Notes: generated from the sequence alone by a model not told the origin. Positions 1 through 10,850 are shown, counted from the first letter of the stretch. The stretch: 64,000 nt of DNA from Candidatus Aminicenantota bacterium (GCA_030603565.1 JAUVXM010000002.1:18634-82633); one strand, 5' to 3'. Numbers and translations are program-made.

Positions 1-2201
1 CCATCGCATCGGATGCAATGCCGGTATTGCTCGTCGCGATCGGCAGTGCATACGGGATACACATGCTTTCCAAATATAACGAAGATGTTCACAAGGAAGA
101 AAGTAAAATTCAAGATATAAAAGACGTATTGAGCGAAGTGGGCTTTCCAATTCTTCTGACCGGTTTAACAACTCTAATCGGTTTCCTGGCATTCCTGTCT
201 TCAAATTTGAGCTTGATACGCGAGTTCGGTGTCTTTACAGCCATGGGAGTGGCGTTTGCCATGATCATATCCGTCACCTTACTGCCGGCCGTGCTCTCCT
301 TCATGAAAGTCAAACGGACCAAACGTAGTACCAAAAAGAAAGAGAATGGATGGTCAACCGGAATGATGAACAAAGTGGGAGGATTTGTGCTGAGGAATGC
401 AAAGCTCATTATTGCATTCTGCATAGTTGTGGTCCTGTTTTCGCTGTTCATGATTACCAGGCTGAGTCGGGAAGTCAACATGGTTGATTACTTCAAGAAA
501 AACAGCGAGATAAGGCAGGCAGAGGAGATGATGGAGGAAAGACTCGGCGGCTCCATTCCTGTCCAGATAGTGATTAAAGGTGATTTGAAAGACCCCTTTG
601 TCCTGAAGGAAATGATAAGGTTTGAGAAATTTATAGAGGCACAACCATCCATCCATAATCCCCATTCAATTGCAGACTTAATCTGTGAAATGAACTGGGT
701 AGTGAACGGGCACCATACAATCCCCGAAACCAGAGATGGAGTAGCGAATCTATGGTTTTTTATCGAGGGAAACGAGATTTTGAATCAACTCATAACCGAC
801 GACGCCATGGAGGCGCTCATCCAGGCAAATCTGGGCACAGTAAATACCAAACAGGTTATTGCCCTGGTGAATCAGGTCGAAGGTTATATAAATAAGGAGT
901 TGAGAACAGACCTTATTAAGTTGAGAATTTCCCTTGTATCCTCTGATTTTGAGGCGGTACTTGCGAAAGAGCGGATGGAACAAATACTTTCAAAAATAAA
1001 TTGGGACATCAAAAAAAGGGGTCTTGTATGGACCGCTCATAATTCAGAGCTAAGGGAGATGCTTTTCACGGCAGCTAACCCAAACAGCGGCGGCTTAGAT
1101 GATGCCATGATAGATGCGCTAGGAATGAAAGTTAGTGATTATCTGCGCACCGAGAGTACCGACATCCAGGTTGAGTCTGAAAAAGTCATCTCTGCGATTA
1201 TCGCTGACATTGGCGATTCGCTGCGACTGAGCAAACCGGGAATCGGGGAAGCAAAAACGCCTGAATGGGGCGAGGAGGATATTGTCGATGTCCTGAAGAA
1301 GAATGTCCCTCAAGCCCTGTACGCCGAAGACCCGGAGGCGCTTGATTACGCTGCCGAAACGATTGTAACGATTATTAAAGACGAGAAAAATTGGGCAAGA
1401 GTGAAGAGATTAATTCAGGATATAAAACCTTTTCTTCCTGAGTCTCTTGCAGACGACGATAAATTCCTGGGCGATTTACGCGATGATGTCTGGGAGATAA
1501 ACGAGGATCGGATAGCCATTGAAGGTTCGAAATACGAGATTCTCCCCGGTAATACCAAGTTCCAGAGCCGAACAAAGCTTTCTGCTCAACAGACAGGAAT
1601 GCCGATAATCTACAATGACCTAGACAAACAGATCATAAAAAGCCAGGCTTTTAGCCTTTCCATCGCCATTCTACTGGTGTTCCTGCTTCTTGCCTACCGT
1701 CTGAAATCGATTATTGGCGGTTTTGTTTCGATAACTCCGATCACTCTGACCATACTCATCAACTTTACGATAATGGCGATTTTCGGCATACCCCTGGATG
1801 TTGTAACCGTCCTGATTGGCAGTGTAGCGGTCGGCATTGGAATCGACTACACAATCCATTTTATAATCAGGTTCAAGGTCGAACACGCTCTGGGCAAGAC
1901 TGAGCTTGAAGCTCTGGGCAAGACACTGGAAACCACTGGAAAGGCAATTGTCATCAATGCACTCTCGGTGATGATGGGGTTTTTGGTGCTGGTTCTGGGG
2001 AATATCGTCCCGATGCAGCGCTTCGGCTACCTCATCGCTATTACGATGATTGTCAGCGCCACAGCCTCGATTACGGTCATGCCCGCGTTGCTCCTGGTGA
2101 CAAGAGCCGGATTTATCGGGAGGCTCGGATTGCTGACTAATGGTTTAGTCTCCAAAGTGGCCAATAAAATCAATGTAAAAAATAATTACAGAAAAAAATA
2201 A
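1..2201 (+). CDS. RND superfamily (MMPL-type) exporter, 5' end outside window
   Basis: Frame open from the window edge; typical RND/MMPL transmembrane blocks (VLIGSVAVGIGIDYTIHFIIRF; GLTTLIGFLAFLSSNLSLIREFG) repeated in two halves. Confidence 0.9.
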   Translation, partial: IASDAMPVLLVAIGSAYGIHMLSKYNEDVHKEESKIQDIKDVLSEVGFPILLTGLTTLIGFLAFLSSNLSLIREFGVFTAMGVAFAMIISVTLLPAVLSFMKVKRTKRSTKKKENGWSTGMMNKVGGFVLRNAKLIIAFCIVVVLFSLFMITRLSREVNMVDYFKKNSEIRQAEEMMEERLGGSIPVQIVIKGDLKDPFVLKEMIRFEKFIEAQPSIHNPHSIADLICEMNWVVNGHHTIPETRDGVANLWFFIEGNEILNQLITDDAMEALIQANLGTVNTKQVIALVNQVEGYINKELRTDLIKLRISLVSSDFEAVLAKERMEQILSKINWDIKKRGLVWTAHNSELREMLFTAANPNSGGLDDAMIDALGMKVSDYLRTESTDIQVESEKVISAIIADIGDSLRLSKPGIGEAKTPEWGEEDIVDVLKKNVPQALYAEDPEALDYAAETIVTIIKDEKNWARVKRLIQDIKPFLPESLADDDKFLGDLRDDVWEINEDRIAIEGSKYEILPGNTKFQSRTKLSAQQTGMPIIYNDLDKQIIKSQAFSLSIAILLVFLLLAYRLKSIIGGFVSITPITLTILINFTIMAIFGIPLDVVTVLIGSVAVGIGIDYTIHFIIRFKVEHALGKTELEALGKTLETTGKAIVINALSVMMGFLVLVLGNIVPMQRFGYLIAITMIVSATASITVMPALLLVTRAGFIGRLGLLTNGLVSKVANKINVKNNYRKK

Positions 2202-2222
2202 TTTCAAAAATAAGGAGGAAAA

Positions 2223-2987
2223 ATGCAAAAAATAACATTGACTACTATTCTTTTTTTTCTGGTTGCCTTCCTATTTATATGCCAACCTGAGGAGCTGAAT
2301 GCGGAAGAATTGACCCTCACGGCTTCACAGATTCTTGAAAAGTGTGATGATGTTATCAATGCTCCCACGGATCAGGATTTAAGAATAAAACTTATCCTGA
2401 TAGACAAAAAAGGCAAAGAAAAAATGCGTGAGATGAGCATGCTTCAGAAGGGGAATGATAAAAGGATGGTGAAGTTTCTGTCGCCTGCTGATCAGAGGGG
2501 GATTGCTTTCCTTTCGCTTCCCGACGACATTATGTATCTTTATCTACCTGCTTTCAAAAAAATAAGACGCATTGCCTCTCATGTAAAAAATACCAAATTC
2601 GCAGGAAGCGATTTTACCTATGAAGATATGGAGGCAATAAGGTATTCAAAAAAATACATCCCTGAATTGCTGAAGAAAGAGGAAAATCATTATGTTCTCC
2701 AACTCAAACCAAGAGAAGGAGTGAAAACTGACTATTCCAAATTAGTTATGTGGGTGAGAATGGATAACTTCTACCCAACTAAAATTGAACATTACAATAA
2801 GGGTGACAAGCTATACAAGATAATGATCAGCAAAAAAATTGAGAAGGTTAATGGATACTGGATATCCAAGGAATATGAAATGGAAGATTTAAAAGCAGAA
2901 CATAAGACAAGAATGATGATATTGGATGTAAAGTTTGACTCGGGATTGTCCGATGACAAATTCACAAAACGTTATTTAAGTAGATGA
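2223..2987 (+). CDS. outer membrane lipoprotein-sorting protein (LolA-like)
   Basis: Signal peptide; KMREMSMLQKGNDKRMVKFLSPADQRGIAFL pattern typical of the family found beside MMPL exporters; RBS aaggagg. Confidence 0.8.
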   Translation: MQKITLTTILFFLVAFLFICQPEELNAEELTLTASQILEKCDDVINAPTDQDLRIKLILIDKKGKEKMREMSMLQKGNDKRMVKFLSPADQRGIAFLSLPDDIMYLYLPAFKKIRRIASHVKNTKFAGSDFTYEDMEAIRYSKKYIPELLKKEENHYVLQLKPREGVKTDYSKLVMWVRMDNFYPTKIEHYNKGDKLYKIMISKKIEKVNGYWISKEYEMEDLKAEHKTRMMILDVKFDSGLSDDKFTKRYLSR

Positions 2988-3003
2988 AGAAGGGTAACAT
3001 AAC

Positions 3004-4365
3004 ATGAAAAGGCGTAAAATCATATTGGCATCTGTATGTATTTTGTTGTTCTACTTTTCTTGTATTCTTCAGGCGCAAGAAAAAACGGATTCCGGAGTTA
3101 AATGGGGCGGGTATTTGCAAACAGATAATCGTCTCCGCTTAAAAGATAGTGATTTTTCCTGGCAGGAGTATCGGCTTGATTTAAAAGCGGATGTCAGTCC
3201 TTCGGAGAAGGCACATTTTTATAGCGAGTTCTGGATAAGGTCATGGGGATTTTCCGAGCTACAAAATAGTTCCGATTTGATAAATAAAGATAAAGTCGCT
3301 CCCTGGAACCTGGATTTGCGAGAGGCATACGTTGACCTTTATGGGTTTCTTTTTGACAATCTCGATGTTCGGGTTGGAAGACAGCGCATAGCCTGGGGAA
3401 CGGGAGATAAACTAAACCCCACTGACAATCTTAATCCCTATGATCTTGAAGACATCTGGGATTTCGGAAGACACCTGGGATCCAATGGACTTAAAATGTC
3501 CTATTACTTGGGAGATTATACGTTTGAAGCCGTTTTCATTCCAGCTTTCACACCTGCTGTATTGCCCAGAGGTGACTGGGCTTCGGCATTGTCACCCTCA
3601 ATGGAATTGCCTCCTGGACTGACTTTAAGAAATCTCACCGATACGATAACAATTCCCGAAAACAACATTAAAGAGAATTCTACTGTTGGTGTTAGAGTCT
3701 TGAAAAACTTTTTAGATTATGATTTTTCTCTGAGTTATGTTCATGGCAACGACTTTTTTCCGTTGGCAGAAAAAATAATCTTTACTCCTACAGATATGCC
3801 AGGCGACGTGGATATTGCAAGTGAACTTATATATCCGAAAAGGCATGTAGTCGGAGGGGATATGGCTGGAACCATTTACGATGTTGGGATATGGGCCGAA
3901 GCAGCGTTGTTTTTCCCTGAAAAAATCATGATGACTACTGACTTTTCTGCTCTGAGGATGGGCGTCCATGAATCAACTGCTTTGGACAATGAGCCGTATG
4001 TAAAATACGTTGTTGGTGCAGATTATACCTTCAGGAATGGAATCTATATCAATGGGCAATACCTGCATGGTTTCATACATGAACGGGGTAAAGACAATTT
4101 GGAAGATTATTTTATGTTTGGCATAGAGAAGAAATTATTTGACAATAAGCTGAAGCCAACGATTTCAGGAGGTTTAGAGGTAAAGGATTTTAAAGACTTT
4201 AAAAATAATTATGCCCTTATTCTTTCGCCTGAAATCGCTTATTATCCTCTTGACAATGCTGAGGTTATCCTTGGCGTCCGATGGATAGAGGGAAAAGTCA
4301 CGACTGCCTTTGGAAGGGTAAAAGATAATGACGAGTTTTATATCAGGGTAAAGTATAGCTTTTAG
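3004..4365 (+). CDS. DUF1302-like outer membrane beta-barrel protein
   Basis: Signal peptide, beta-barrel pattern, VGRQRIAWGTGDKLNPTDNLNPYDLED; C-terminal aromatic residue; same operon as RND and LolA-like genes. Confidence 0.7.
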   Translation: MKRRKIILASVCILLFYFSCILQAQEKTDSGVKWGGYLQTDNRLRLKDSDFSWQEYRLDLKADVSPSEKAHFYSEFWIRSWGFSELQNSSDLINKDKVAPWNLDLREAYVDLYGFLFDNLDVRVGRQRIAWGTGDKLNPTDNLNPYDLEDIWDFGRHLGSNGLKMSYYLGDYTFEAVFIPAFTPAVLPRGDWASALSPSMELPPGLTLRNLTDTITIPENNIKENSTVGVRVLKNFLDYDFSLSYVHGNDFFPLAEKIIFTPTDMPGDVDIASELIYPKRHVVGGDMAGTIYDVGIWAEAALFFPEKIMMTTDFSALRMGVHESTALDNEPYVKYVVGADYTFRNGIYINGQYLHGFIHERGKDNLEDYFMFGIEKKLFDNKLKPTISGGLEVKDFKDFKNNYALILSPEIAYYPLDNAEVILGVRWIEGKVTTAFGRVKDNDEFYIRVKYSF

Positions 4366-4441
4366 GATGTTATTTTTAATGTGTTATGAATGAAGAAAGG
4401 GTAGTCAAAAAAGTTTTTTTTCACTTGAAACCGACTTCCCA

Positions 4442-4545
4442 ACAGAGTTTGTTTCTGCAGAAATCTTAAGGAAGGAAATCTCATTCTGACCGAGATGAAA
4501 GCAAAAGGATTTAATTTGTCTGTGAATTCTCTAAAAGAAATTTAG
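4442..4545 (+). pseudogene. Relic of PIN-domain toxin gene (deletion derivative of the 16960-17454 gene)
   Basis: 104 nt align without gaps to 17059-17087 joined to 17380-17454; no intact ORF. Confidence 0.85.
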
Positions 4546-4613
4546 GATTGAAGAGCAGTCAGTCTCTTTTTTGCATCTTCCCCTTACCGAGAAAATTATT
4601 TTCAATTTTTTAC

Positions 4614-4660
4614 TTGACAAATACTCTAATATCATTATACTTTAAATATATTGAAGTATA
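4614..4660 (+). promoter_or_regulatory. Predicted sigma70-type promoter (TTGACA-16-TATACT) overlapping dyad TATACTT-11-AAGTATA
   Basis: -35 TTGACA 4614-4619, -10 TATACT 4636-4641, inverted repeat 4636-4660, upstream of CDS 4696. Confidence 0.6.
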
Positions 4661-4695
4661 AACATATTAGATTTATAATTAAGAGGAGGTAGAAA

Positions 4696-5469
4696 ATGGA
4701 AAAACCTGGAAAATTAAAAACGAGCAATTGGGGAATCGTCTTTTTTACTCTGCTGATTGTAGTAATTCTTACATGTTCCGCGATATTTTTTGGTAAAACA
4801 GTATTCTACACTGTACTTTGTTTTATGCCTTTATTAGCGGCTATTACCCACTTTATCAGTTTTCTCAGAACAAAGAATTGGGGTCATTTGATTCTAATGC
4901 TATTTTATGTGTTTATTGTCCTTCTTTTCTTCCCTACTTTAGCTTTTAACCAACAAACAAGAATAATACTTGCAGCATGTGCCTTGATCCTGTTCATAGG
5001 AGAGATTATTGTACTTTCAAGCAAAAGAATTAACTGGCGCTATCGGGAGATACTGGAACTTGCGGCATATCCTGTAGAAGAGTCCACCGACGGTTTTACT
5101 CCCCGCGCATTCCCTGCCGGGGAAGCACAATACACAAAAGAAGAAATTATTGGATTCACAAAATTCATGATTAAACATGTTATCGCCTACCCGTTCGTTG
5201 AAGAGAATAGAGTTGTCCTGGTAGTTCCGGAAAATATGTTTGTTTATATGCTTTTTCTAAAGCACAGCTACAAAAAAGACACCTATATCACTTTTGATTT
5301 CAAGGGAAATGTCTCTGTCACTATCGCCAAAAAGGACTATCAAAAATACAAGGAAGAATTCACTTTTGATCAATTATGTGCTTCTCTGGGAAATTTGTTC
5401 ATAGAATTTCTGGAGCTGTACCAAAAAGATAAAAGCAGAGAAATCATTGACAAACTGAATGCAATCTAA
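4696..5469 (+). CDS. hypothetical membrane protein
   Basis: RBS aggagg at 4683; several N-terminal TM helices, soluble C-terminus. Confidence 0.75.
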   Translation: MEKPGKLKTSNWGIVFFTLLIVVILTCSAIFFGKTVFYTVLCFMPLLAAITHFISFLRTKNWGHLILMLFYVFIVLLFFPTLAFNQQTRIILAACALILFIGEIIVLSSKRINWRYREILELAAYPVEESTDGFTPRAFPAGEAQYTKEEIIGFTKFMIKHVIAYPFVEENRVVLVVPENMFVYMLFLKHSYKKDTYITFDFKGNVSVTIAKKDYQKYKEEFTFDQLCASLGNLFIEFLELYQKDKSREIIDKLNAI

Positions 5470-5504
5470 AGTGAAATACAAAGAAGTAAATTGGAGAAAT
5501 TTCA

Positions 5505-6101
5505 ATGGATTTTAAAACAGCATCTCAATTAGGCTCCATAATCTCTAAAGATTATGCCGAGGATTTCTTTAAGCTGCTGGTGATATATCAAGACATTTCA
5601 GCCTCAGAAGCAGCCTCCCGGCTTAACCTTCATATATCAACCGCCCAGGATTTTCTCGAGGGATTAAACTCCCAGGATATAGTTTCAAAAAAAGAAGTCC
5701 TTGAAAAAAAGCGGCCCTATTTCAGGTATTCCCTTAAAAAGAAAACATTAACTATAACAATCGATTTTGTTGCCCTATATAACAAACAGGATCATCAGGA
5801 TAGATTAAAATGGAAAATAAGGGAGAAAAAGAATTCCGGCGCTATATTTAAAAAATTCAGGAAAAGTGATTATATTTCTGCGGTGCACTTTTTTACAGGC
5901 AAGGGAAGAACCCGAATTGAAAAAAAAATCAATCTAACAAGAAACCAGGGAAATTTCCTTTTATATCTCCCTTTTCCGACAGAGCCTTTTTTAAGCGTGG
6001 CTGAAATTATAAAAAAAGCTAAAATTGAAGATTCAAACATTCCAGAAGTCCTGGATATTATCGATGCTTTACTCAACCATAAAATAATTGAAAAGAGATG
6101 A
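5505..6101 (+). CDS. winged-helix/ArsR-like transcriptional regulator
   Basis: YQDISASEAASRLNLHISTAQDFLEGLNSQDIVSKKEVLEKKRPYFRYSL is a wHTH pattern; follows 4696 gene by 35 bp. Confidence 0.7.
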   Translation: MDFKTASQLGSIISKDYAEDFFKLLVIYQDISASEAASRLNLHISTAQDFLEGLNSQDIVSKKEVLEKKRPYFRYSLKKKTLTITIDFVALYNKQDHQDRLKWKIREKKNSGAIFKKFRKSDYISAVHFFTGKGRTRIEKKINLTRNQGNFLLYLPFPTEPFLSVAEIIKKAKIEDSNIPEVLDIIDALLNHKIIEKR

Positions 6102-6201
6102 CACTTGTTATTTAAAAAATCCAATTCTTTTCAAGTGTCTGAGTATAGTCCTAGTTAAAGATTTTATCTATTTGAGGCATTCCTTATTGAGCCTTGATTT
6201 C

Positions 6202-8694
6202 TCACTCATCTTTATCCCCGCGGATCATACGGATACCGAACACCGATGCAACAGAACTCCCCTCTGCAGCTTCAAAACGCACAGTTACTATCTCTTTGCC
6301 CTTGATGATGCTTGCATCGATGGCATACTCGACATTAAAAAATCGTTGGGGGTAGCTTCTTTTCACTTCCTGATGGCCGATAGGCCTCCCGTCCACAAGA
6401 ATATTGAATGTGGCGCTTCGGCTTCGCTCACCAGTGTAGTAGGTCACGACCAGGACCATGGGAGACTCGGGCTCTACAGGCAGATCAAAGGAGAACCAGC
6501 TCCCGCTTCTGCGTCCGGGACGACCCCTCACCTGTGTGATACGCGCATCTTCAGAGCCTTGATAGTTAAAATCCCGTTCCGGCTGCATCTCTCCAGGTTG
6601 AGCATAGGCCACAGTGGCTTTTTCGGAGACGAGCTGCCGTTCTTGTTCAGCGACATACTCGGCTTTTTTCTCCTCCCATCCGGGCTTGGAAAAGAGGTCG
6701 AAATAGACAGCGTAGACACGACGGTGTAAACGGTAGAACGGCACCAAATTGGCCTCGATCTCAAGGTCGGCACCAAAATTATCGCGGCCAACACCAGTAA
6801 TCCGAAAATGTCCCGGTTCGTTGGGAACTGGATGCACCCATTGGCCCACCGGCTGCTCGGCAGCCACGAATACAGGAATTGTCAGCGGTTCACGCCTGAC
6901 ATCACTTCCGCGTCCTCTCTCACGTTCCGGTCCCAAGTCTGCAGCCAATGCAAGAGGCCCCCACATAATAGCAGCGACCTGCGGATTGTCCGGTGTGGGC
7001 TCCAAACGAAGCGTCTTGGGGAGGGTTAGCTCGATTGTGTCGCCGGTATTCCAGGTCCGTTTCAGTTCGACATACACTCCGGAACTATCCACACCGGCAC
7101 GGCCAGCAACGGGGCGACCCGATTCAGGCACATCGCGATAAGGATTGATGGTGTCTTCTGAGACGGGTATGCCATTGACATTTATGGAAAATCCGTCACC
7201 AGCCCATAAGGGCCGGCGCAGAGCCAGAGTTATTTTTTTGGGGGACTGGAGCATCATTTTTATGGTCACGGACTCCCCTTCCGGGAAATCCGTATCCACC
7301 TCCAGGCTGACACCTGCCACAGTCCAGTCTAGCGTGGACGGTGCATACAAATTCACCCAGAGCTTGTCCTCTGCTTCATAGTAGATCCCGTCTCCATGAA
7401 GAGCATGACTCTCCATGCCCGTTCCCACACAGCAGGTGAAACTGCGGAACATATCCTGATATTCATGCTGGACTCCTCTACCGACCGGCACCATGTAGCA
7501 TGTCCGGCCGTCCTCTGGATCAATAGAGGCCAAGATATGGTTGAAAAGAGCCCTCTCATAAAAATCGGCGTAATGGGCGTCGGGCCGGATCGCAAAAAGC
7601 CGGCGGGTTAGTTTGAGCATGTTGTAAACATTACACGTTTCAGCAGTCCGACCGTCAACACGATCACTGAGCTTACCGGGTTCACCAAAATATTCGTCAT
7701 GACCGTGTCCACCCGTGGCATAGCTGTGGTGCTGGACAACTTGATCCCAGAAAAAACTTGCAGCCAGAAAATCTCCTGCACTGCCCGTATAGGCATAACG
7801 GTCGGCCGAGCCGATAAGCTTGGGCACCTGCGTGTTAGCGTGTTTGCCCTCAAGGATGTCCTGGTGGCGTTTGAGAGGCTCAATAAAGGATCGGTGTTCA
7901 AATTTATAGGAAAGATCCAACCAGCGCTTGTCCCCTGTGTCAGCATAGAGATCGACCATAACCTCGTTCATGCCTCCAAACTCCGTGTTCAGCATACGCT
8001 GTATCTGTCCTGCATCGAGAGGTGCAAGAATGCGTTCTGCCCATTCCGCAAATTTGATTTCCAATTCCAAAGCCAACTTGTTGCCCGTATAACGAAAGGC
8101 GTCCCTTAAGCCTGCGAATGTTTTATGCAGGGTGTACCACGGTGACCATAAACCATTGAGATCAAAACCGCCGGATTTGATTTCTCCCTGTGATAAGCGC
8201 ATGAAAAGTTCATGCCCGTCAATACCGTCTCGATTGACAATGGCCCCAAGGTACCCGTCGCCCCTCTTGTCTTGAACTTCCTTGAATTCTGTGACGATAT
8301 AATCTGCCCGTCGCTTGAACTCTTCATTGCCGGTAGCAGCGTACATTAAGCTGATAGCCGAGAGATAATGCCCGGCAATGTGGCCGGTCAGCTGGCGGCT
8401 GTCCACTGCATCCCAACCTCCGTATCCCTCGGCCTTTGCTTTCAGGCCCGCACGGATACGGTAGCCGGCCAGCATGCGATTTGGTTCCAGCTGAAGCAAA
8501 TATTCAGCCGTCACATCCTGGGCTTGCTTGAGAGGACCGCCCAACAGTCTAACTTTGCCTAAATCTAAGGGCCGTGCTTTAAGGATTTTTTCCTCAAAAG
8601 CCCCCACAACAGGATCCTGCCCCTCTGCAAGAATATTAAGGTTAAATACCAAGACCAAAAACAAAAGAGAAATAATTTTTGCTTTCATCATCAC
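6202..8694 (-). CDS. glycoside hydrolase family 127-like (DUF1680) protein, secreted
   Basis: Signal peptide; GH127 patterns (GGMNEVMVDLYADTGD, ETCNVYNMLKLTRRLF, CCVGTGMESH). Confidence 0.9.
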   Translation of the reverse strand: MMMKAKIISLLFLVLVFNLNILAEGQDPVVGAFEEKILKARPLDLGKVRLLGGPLKQAQDVTAEYLLQLEPNRMLAGYRIRAGLKAKAEGYGGWDAVDSRQLTGHIAGHYLSAISLMYAATGNEEFKRRADYIVTEFKEVQDKRGDGYLGAIVNRDGIDGHELFMRLSQGEIKSGGFDLNGLWSPWYTLHKTFAGLRDAFRYTGNKLALELEIKFAEWAERILAPLDAGQIQRMLNTEFGGMNEVMVDLYADTGDKRWLDLSYKFEHRSFIEPLKRHQDILEGKHANTQVPKLIGSADRYAYTGSAGDFLAASFFWDQVVQHHSYATGGHGHDEYFGEPGKLSDRVDGRTAETCNVYNMLKLTRRLFAIRPDAHYADFYERALFNHILASIDPEDGRTCYMVPVGRGVQHEYQDMFRSFTCCVGTGMESHALHGDGIYYEAEDKLWVNLYAPSTLDWTVAGVSLEVDTDFPEGESVTIKMMLQSPKKITLALRRPLWAGDGFSINVNGIPVSEDTINPYRDVPESGRPVAGRAGVDSSGVYVELKRTWNTGDTIELTLPKTLRLEPTPDNPQVAAIMWGPLALAADLGPERERGRGSDVRREPLTIPVFVAAEQPVGQWVHPVPNEPGHFRITGVGRDNFGADLEIEANLVPFYRLHRRVYAVYFDLFSKPGWEEKKAEYVAEQERQLVSEKATVAYAQPGEMQPERDFNYQGSEDARITQVRGRPGRRSGSWFSFDLPVEPESPMVLVVTYYTGERSRSATFNILVDGRPIGHQEVKRSYPQRFFNVEYAIDASIIKGKEIVTVRFEAAEGSSVASVFGIRMIRGDKDE

Positions 8695-8698
8695 TTCC

Positions 8699-10723
8699 TT
8701 ACCGAGAAACCTTCACTATAGTTGTTGCGGACTTGGAAGGATCACTCTCGGACGTTGCTTGAAGAGTCACCGTAGCCATAGGGGCACCCCCGTCCTGTTG
8801 AGAGACATAGACTATAACCGGTTGGAATCTTCCCATCTCTACTGCAGCCAGACCGTTGAGCAGCCGGGCCGTCCACCCTTCTCCTTCCACAGAAACGGTA
8901 AGCCGATAGACATCAGAATTGACGTATGCACTTACGTCAACCGGATGCACTTTCGGTTCCGATCCTACAACAGTACCAGTATTATTCAGAGTAAATGAAA
9001 TAGGGGTGTTGGGTCGTTTGACTTTTTGTTCTGCCGGCCCATCAAGAACAACATCTCTTTCATGCTGGCCCGAGCCATCCAGGGACCGGACGGCCAGAGT
9101 GTAAGAGAGGATCCCATTCTTTTCCTTTTGAATGTCGATCACATAGAAATGCAGCCGATTTGGCGTATCTTCCCATTCAAACTCACTGCCCGAGTTGAGC
9201 CCTGCATGAAAAAGAGCATCGTTGAGCTGCCGGTAGTCGGCGATCGTGCGCATAACCTCTTCACCATTGGGCTTTACGTAGTCCACCATGTTTATATCTT
9301 CAGGGTGAGCGTCAATAACCCAGATGTAGCTGTTAAAGGCATTGGGACCGCCATTTCTGCCTCGCAGACTATCTTTATTCTTGGCAATAAGTACCCCATT
9401 ATCAGGAGTGAACGAGTCATAACCGATGCGCTGAACCACTTCCAGTGTATAGAAATTGTAGTTCGGAATCCCAGGAGAGAGCGGATTTATCGCCGGATCA
9501 TCCTCTGAAGTCCGGTCAAAGGGCTCCGCACCGTCAAGCCTGACTATGATGCCGGCAAAGGTGCCCGCTAGAGGATCCACCGCCCGTGCTGTGACTTGAG
9601 CTACGGCCAATCCGGATTGGGCCAGGCCATCCCTACTCAGAGTTAATATCTGGGATTCGGTAATAAAGCCGTTCTCCAGGCGGTTGCGCACCATTAGTCC
9701 TGCTGGCATCGCTGCCCCCTGAGTAGGCGGAACTACACAGCGCATGTGGGGTCCTCCCGGTCCGTTAAAACAGCCCCTGTCCATCATATCCCATGGACCC
9801 GCAGCAACTCTCCGGTATGGTGTAACATAGGGATTGTTATTGAGGTCGGGTAGACGAAACGCATAATGACCGAGCTCGTGAGTGATAGTGCCGGAATTTT
9901 CTCCCTGACGCATGGACGACAGTCCCCACTGCTGTGAACCGGCCAACCAGCTCGTCCATTCAACGTACCGAGTCGTGATCCAGCGGGGCATGTCCGGATT
10001 GGGATTGCCCCACTCCGGCGGGATATCCTCGGGGGAATTGAACTTCATCTCGCCAAATTCCTGCCAGACACCCGTCTCATCATAACTTGCATACATGCGC
10101 AGAACGGCATCATAGTTTTTCCGAATGTCCTCCCCTATATCTTCAATCCAAATTGAATCACAATCCCGCTCCATGCGGCTGTTGGCGCGGCTGCCGTCGG
10201 GAGTTTGGTCATTCTGTCCATATTCATTAAGGCCGTAAGCCCAAATGGGTTTGGGCATGCGGTAAGGGCCAAAAACATCCACTTCGGTGACGCCGAACTT
10301 CCCCCGGGATTGCTCCATCCAGTAGCCGTTGATAGTCTGGCCGTTATTGACCTCACTTGGCGTCATGAAGAAGTCGGCATAGAACTGAGACACATTCTCC
10401 CTTTCTATGGGATCGATCTGTGGATTTCCGAAGGGATCTGATCCTTTGGGGAGGGTGACCACAAAAGGCTGGTCTGGAAAGTCGATGGCGAGTACTGCAA
10501 GACGAAAACCTCTTTCCGGTTTAAGTAAAGGATCTGCCCAATTGTGGTCGGGGATAGGGCGATAATCATCCCAAGTCATGAGGTCCTGGTCCTGAACCTG
10601 TTGAGGATCGATTGGCAACATGGATTTATGTCTACCATCTCCTATATTGCACGCGGCCAAAATTACAAAAGAAAAACACATAAAAACAAGAACAGGCGGG
10701 ATTTGTTTATAAGGCTTTGCCAT
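8699..10723 (-). CDS. secreted M6-like zinc metalloprotease (lipoprotein signal)
   Basis: GTITHELGHYAFRLPDLNN (HExxH); lipobox-like LAACNIG; 4 bp from the GH127 gene. Confidence 0.75.
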   Translation of the reverse strand: MAKPYKQIPPVLVFMCFSFVILAACNIGDGRHKSMLPIDPQQVQDQDLMTWDDYRPIPDHNWADPLLKPERGFRLAVLAIDFPDQPFVVTLPKGSDPFGNPQIDPIERENVSQFYADFFMTPSEVNNGQTINGYWMEQSRGKFGVTEVDVFGPYRMPKPIWAYGLNEYGQNDQTPDGSRANSRMERDCDSIWIEDIGEDIRKNYDAVLRMYASYDETGVWQEFGEMKFNSPEDIPPEWGNPNPDMPRWITTRYVEWTSWLAGSQQWGLSSMRQGENSGTITHELGHYAFRLPDLNNNPYVTPYRRVAAGPWDMMDRGCFNGPGGPHMRCVVPPTQGAAMPAGLMVRNRLENGFITESQILTLSRDGLAQSGLAVAQVTARAVDPLAGTFAGIIVRLDGAEPFDRTSEDDPAINPLSPGIPNYNFYTLEVVQRIGYDSFTPDNGVLIAKNKDSLRGRNGGPNAFNSYIWVIDAHPEDINMVDYVKPNGEEVMRTIADYRQLNDALFHAGLNSGSEFEWEDTPNRLHFYVIDIQKEKNGILSYTLAVRSLDGSGQHERDVVLDGPAEQKVKRPNTPISFTLNNTGTVVGSEPKVHPVDVSAYVNSDVYRLTVSVEGEGWTARLLNGLAAVEMGRFQPVIVYVSQQDGGAPMATVTLQATSESDPSKSATTIVKVSR

Positions 10724-10850
10724 TATTCCTCCATTCTGTAAATCATGAATCTATTTTACTTTGATAATTTATCCAATGCAATAATATATTACTTCAAGGC
10801 TCTCTCTATCACTAAAAGAAATTCCTATCCTGATCAAGCGATAAAATCAG

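Noticed and set aside
6088-9508. Many ORFs of 60-213 aa opposite the GH127 and M6 genes
   Set aside because: Antisense to long, well-supported genes; explained by higher GC in this region.
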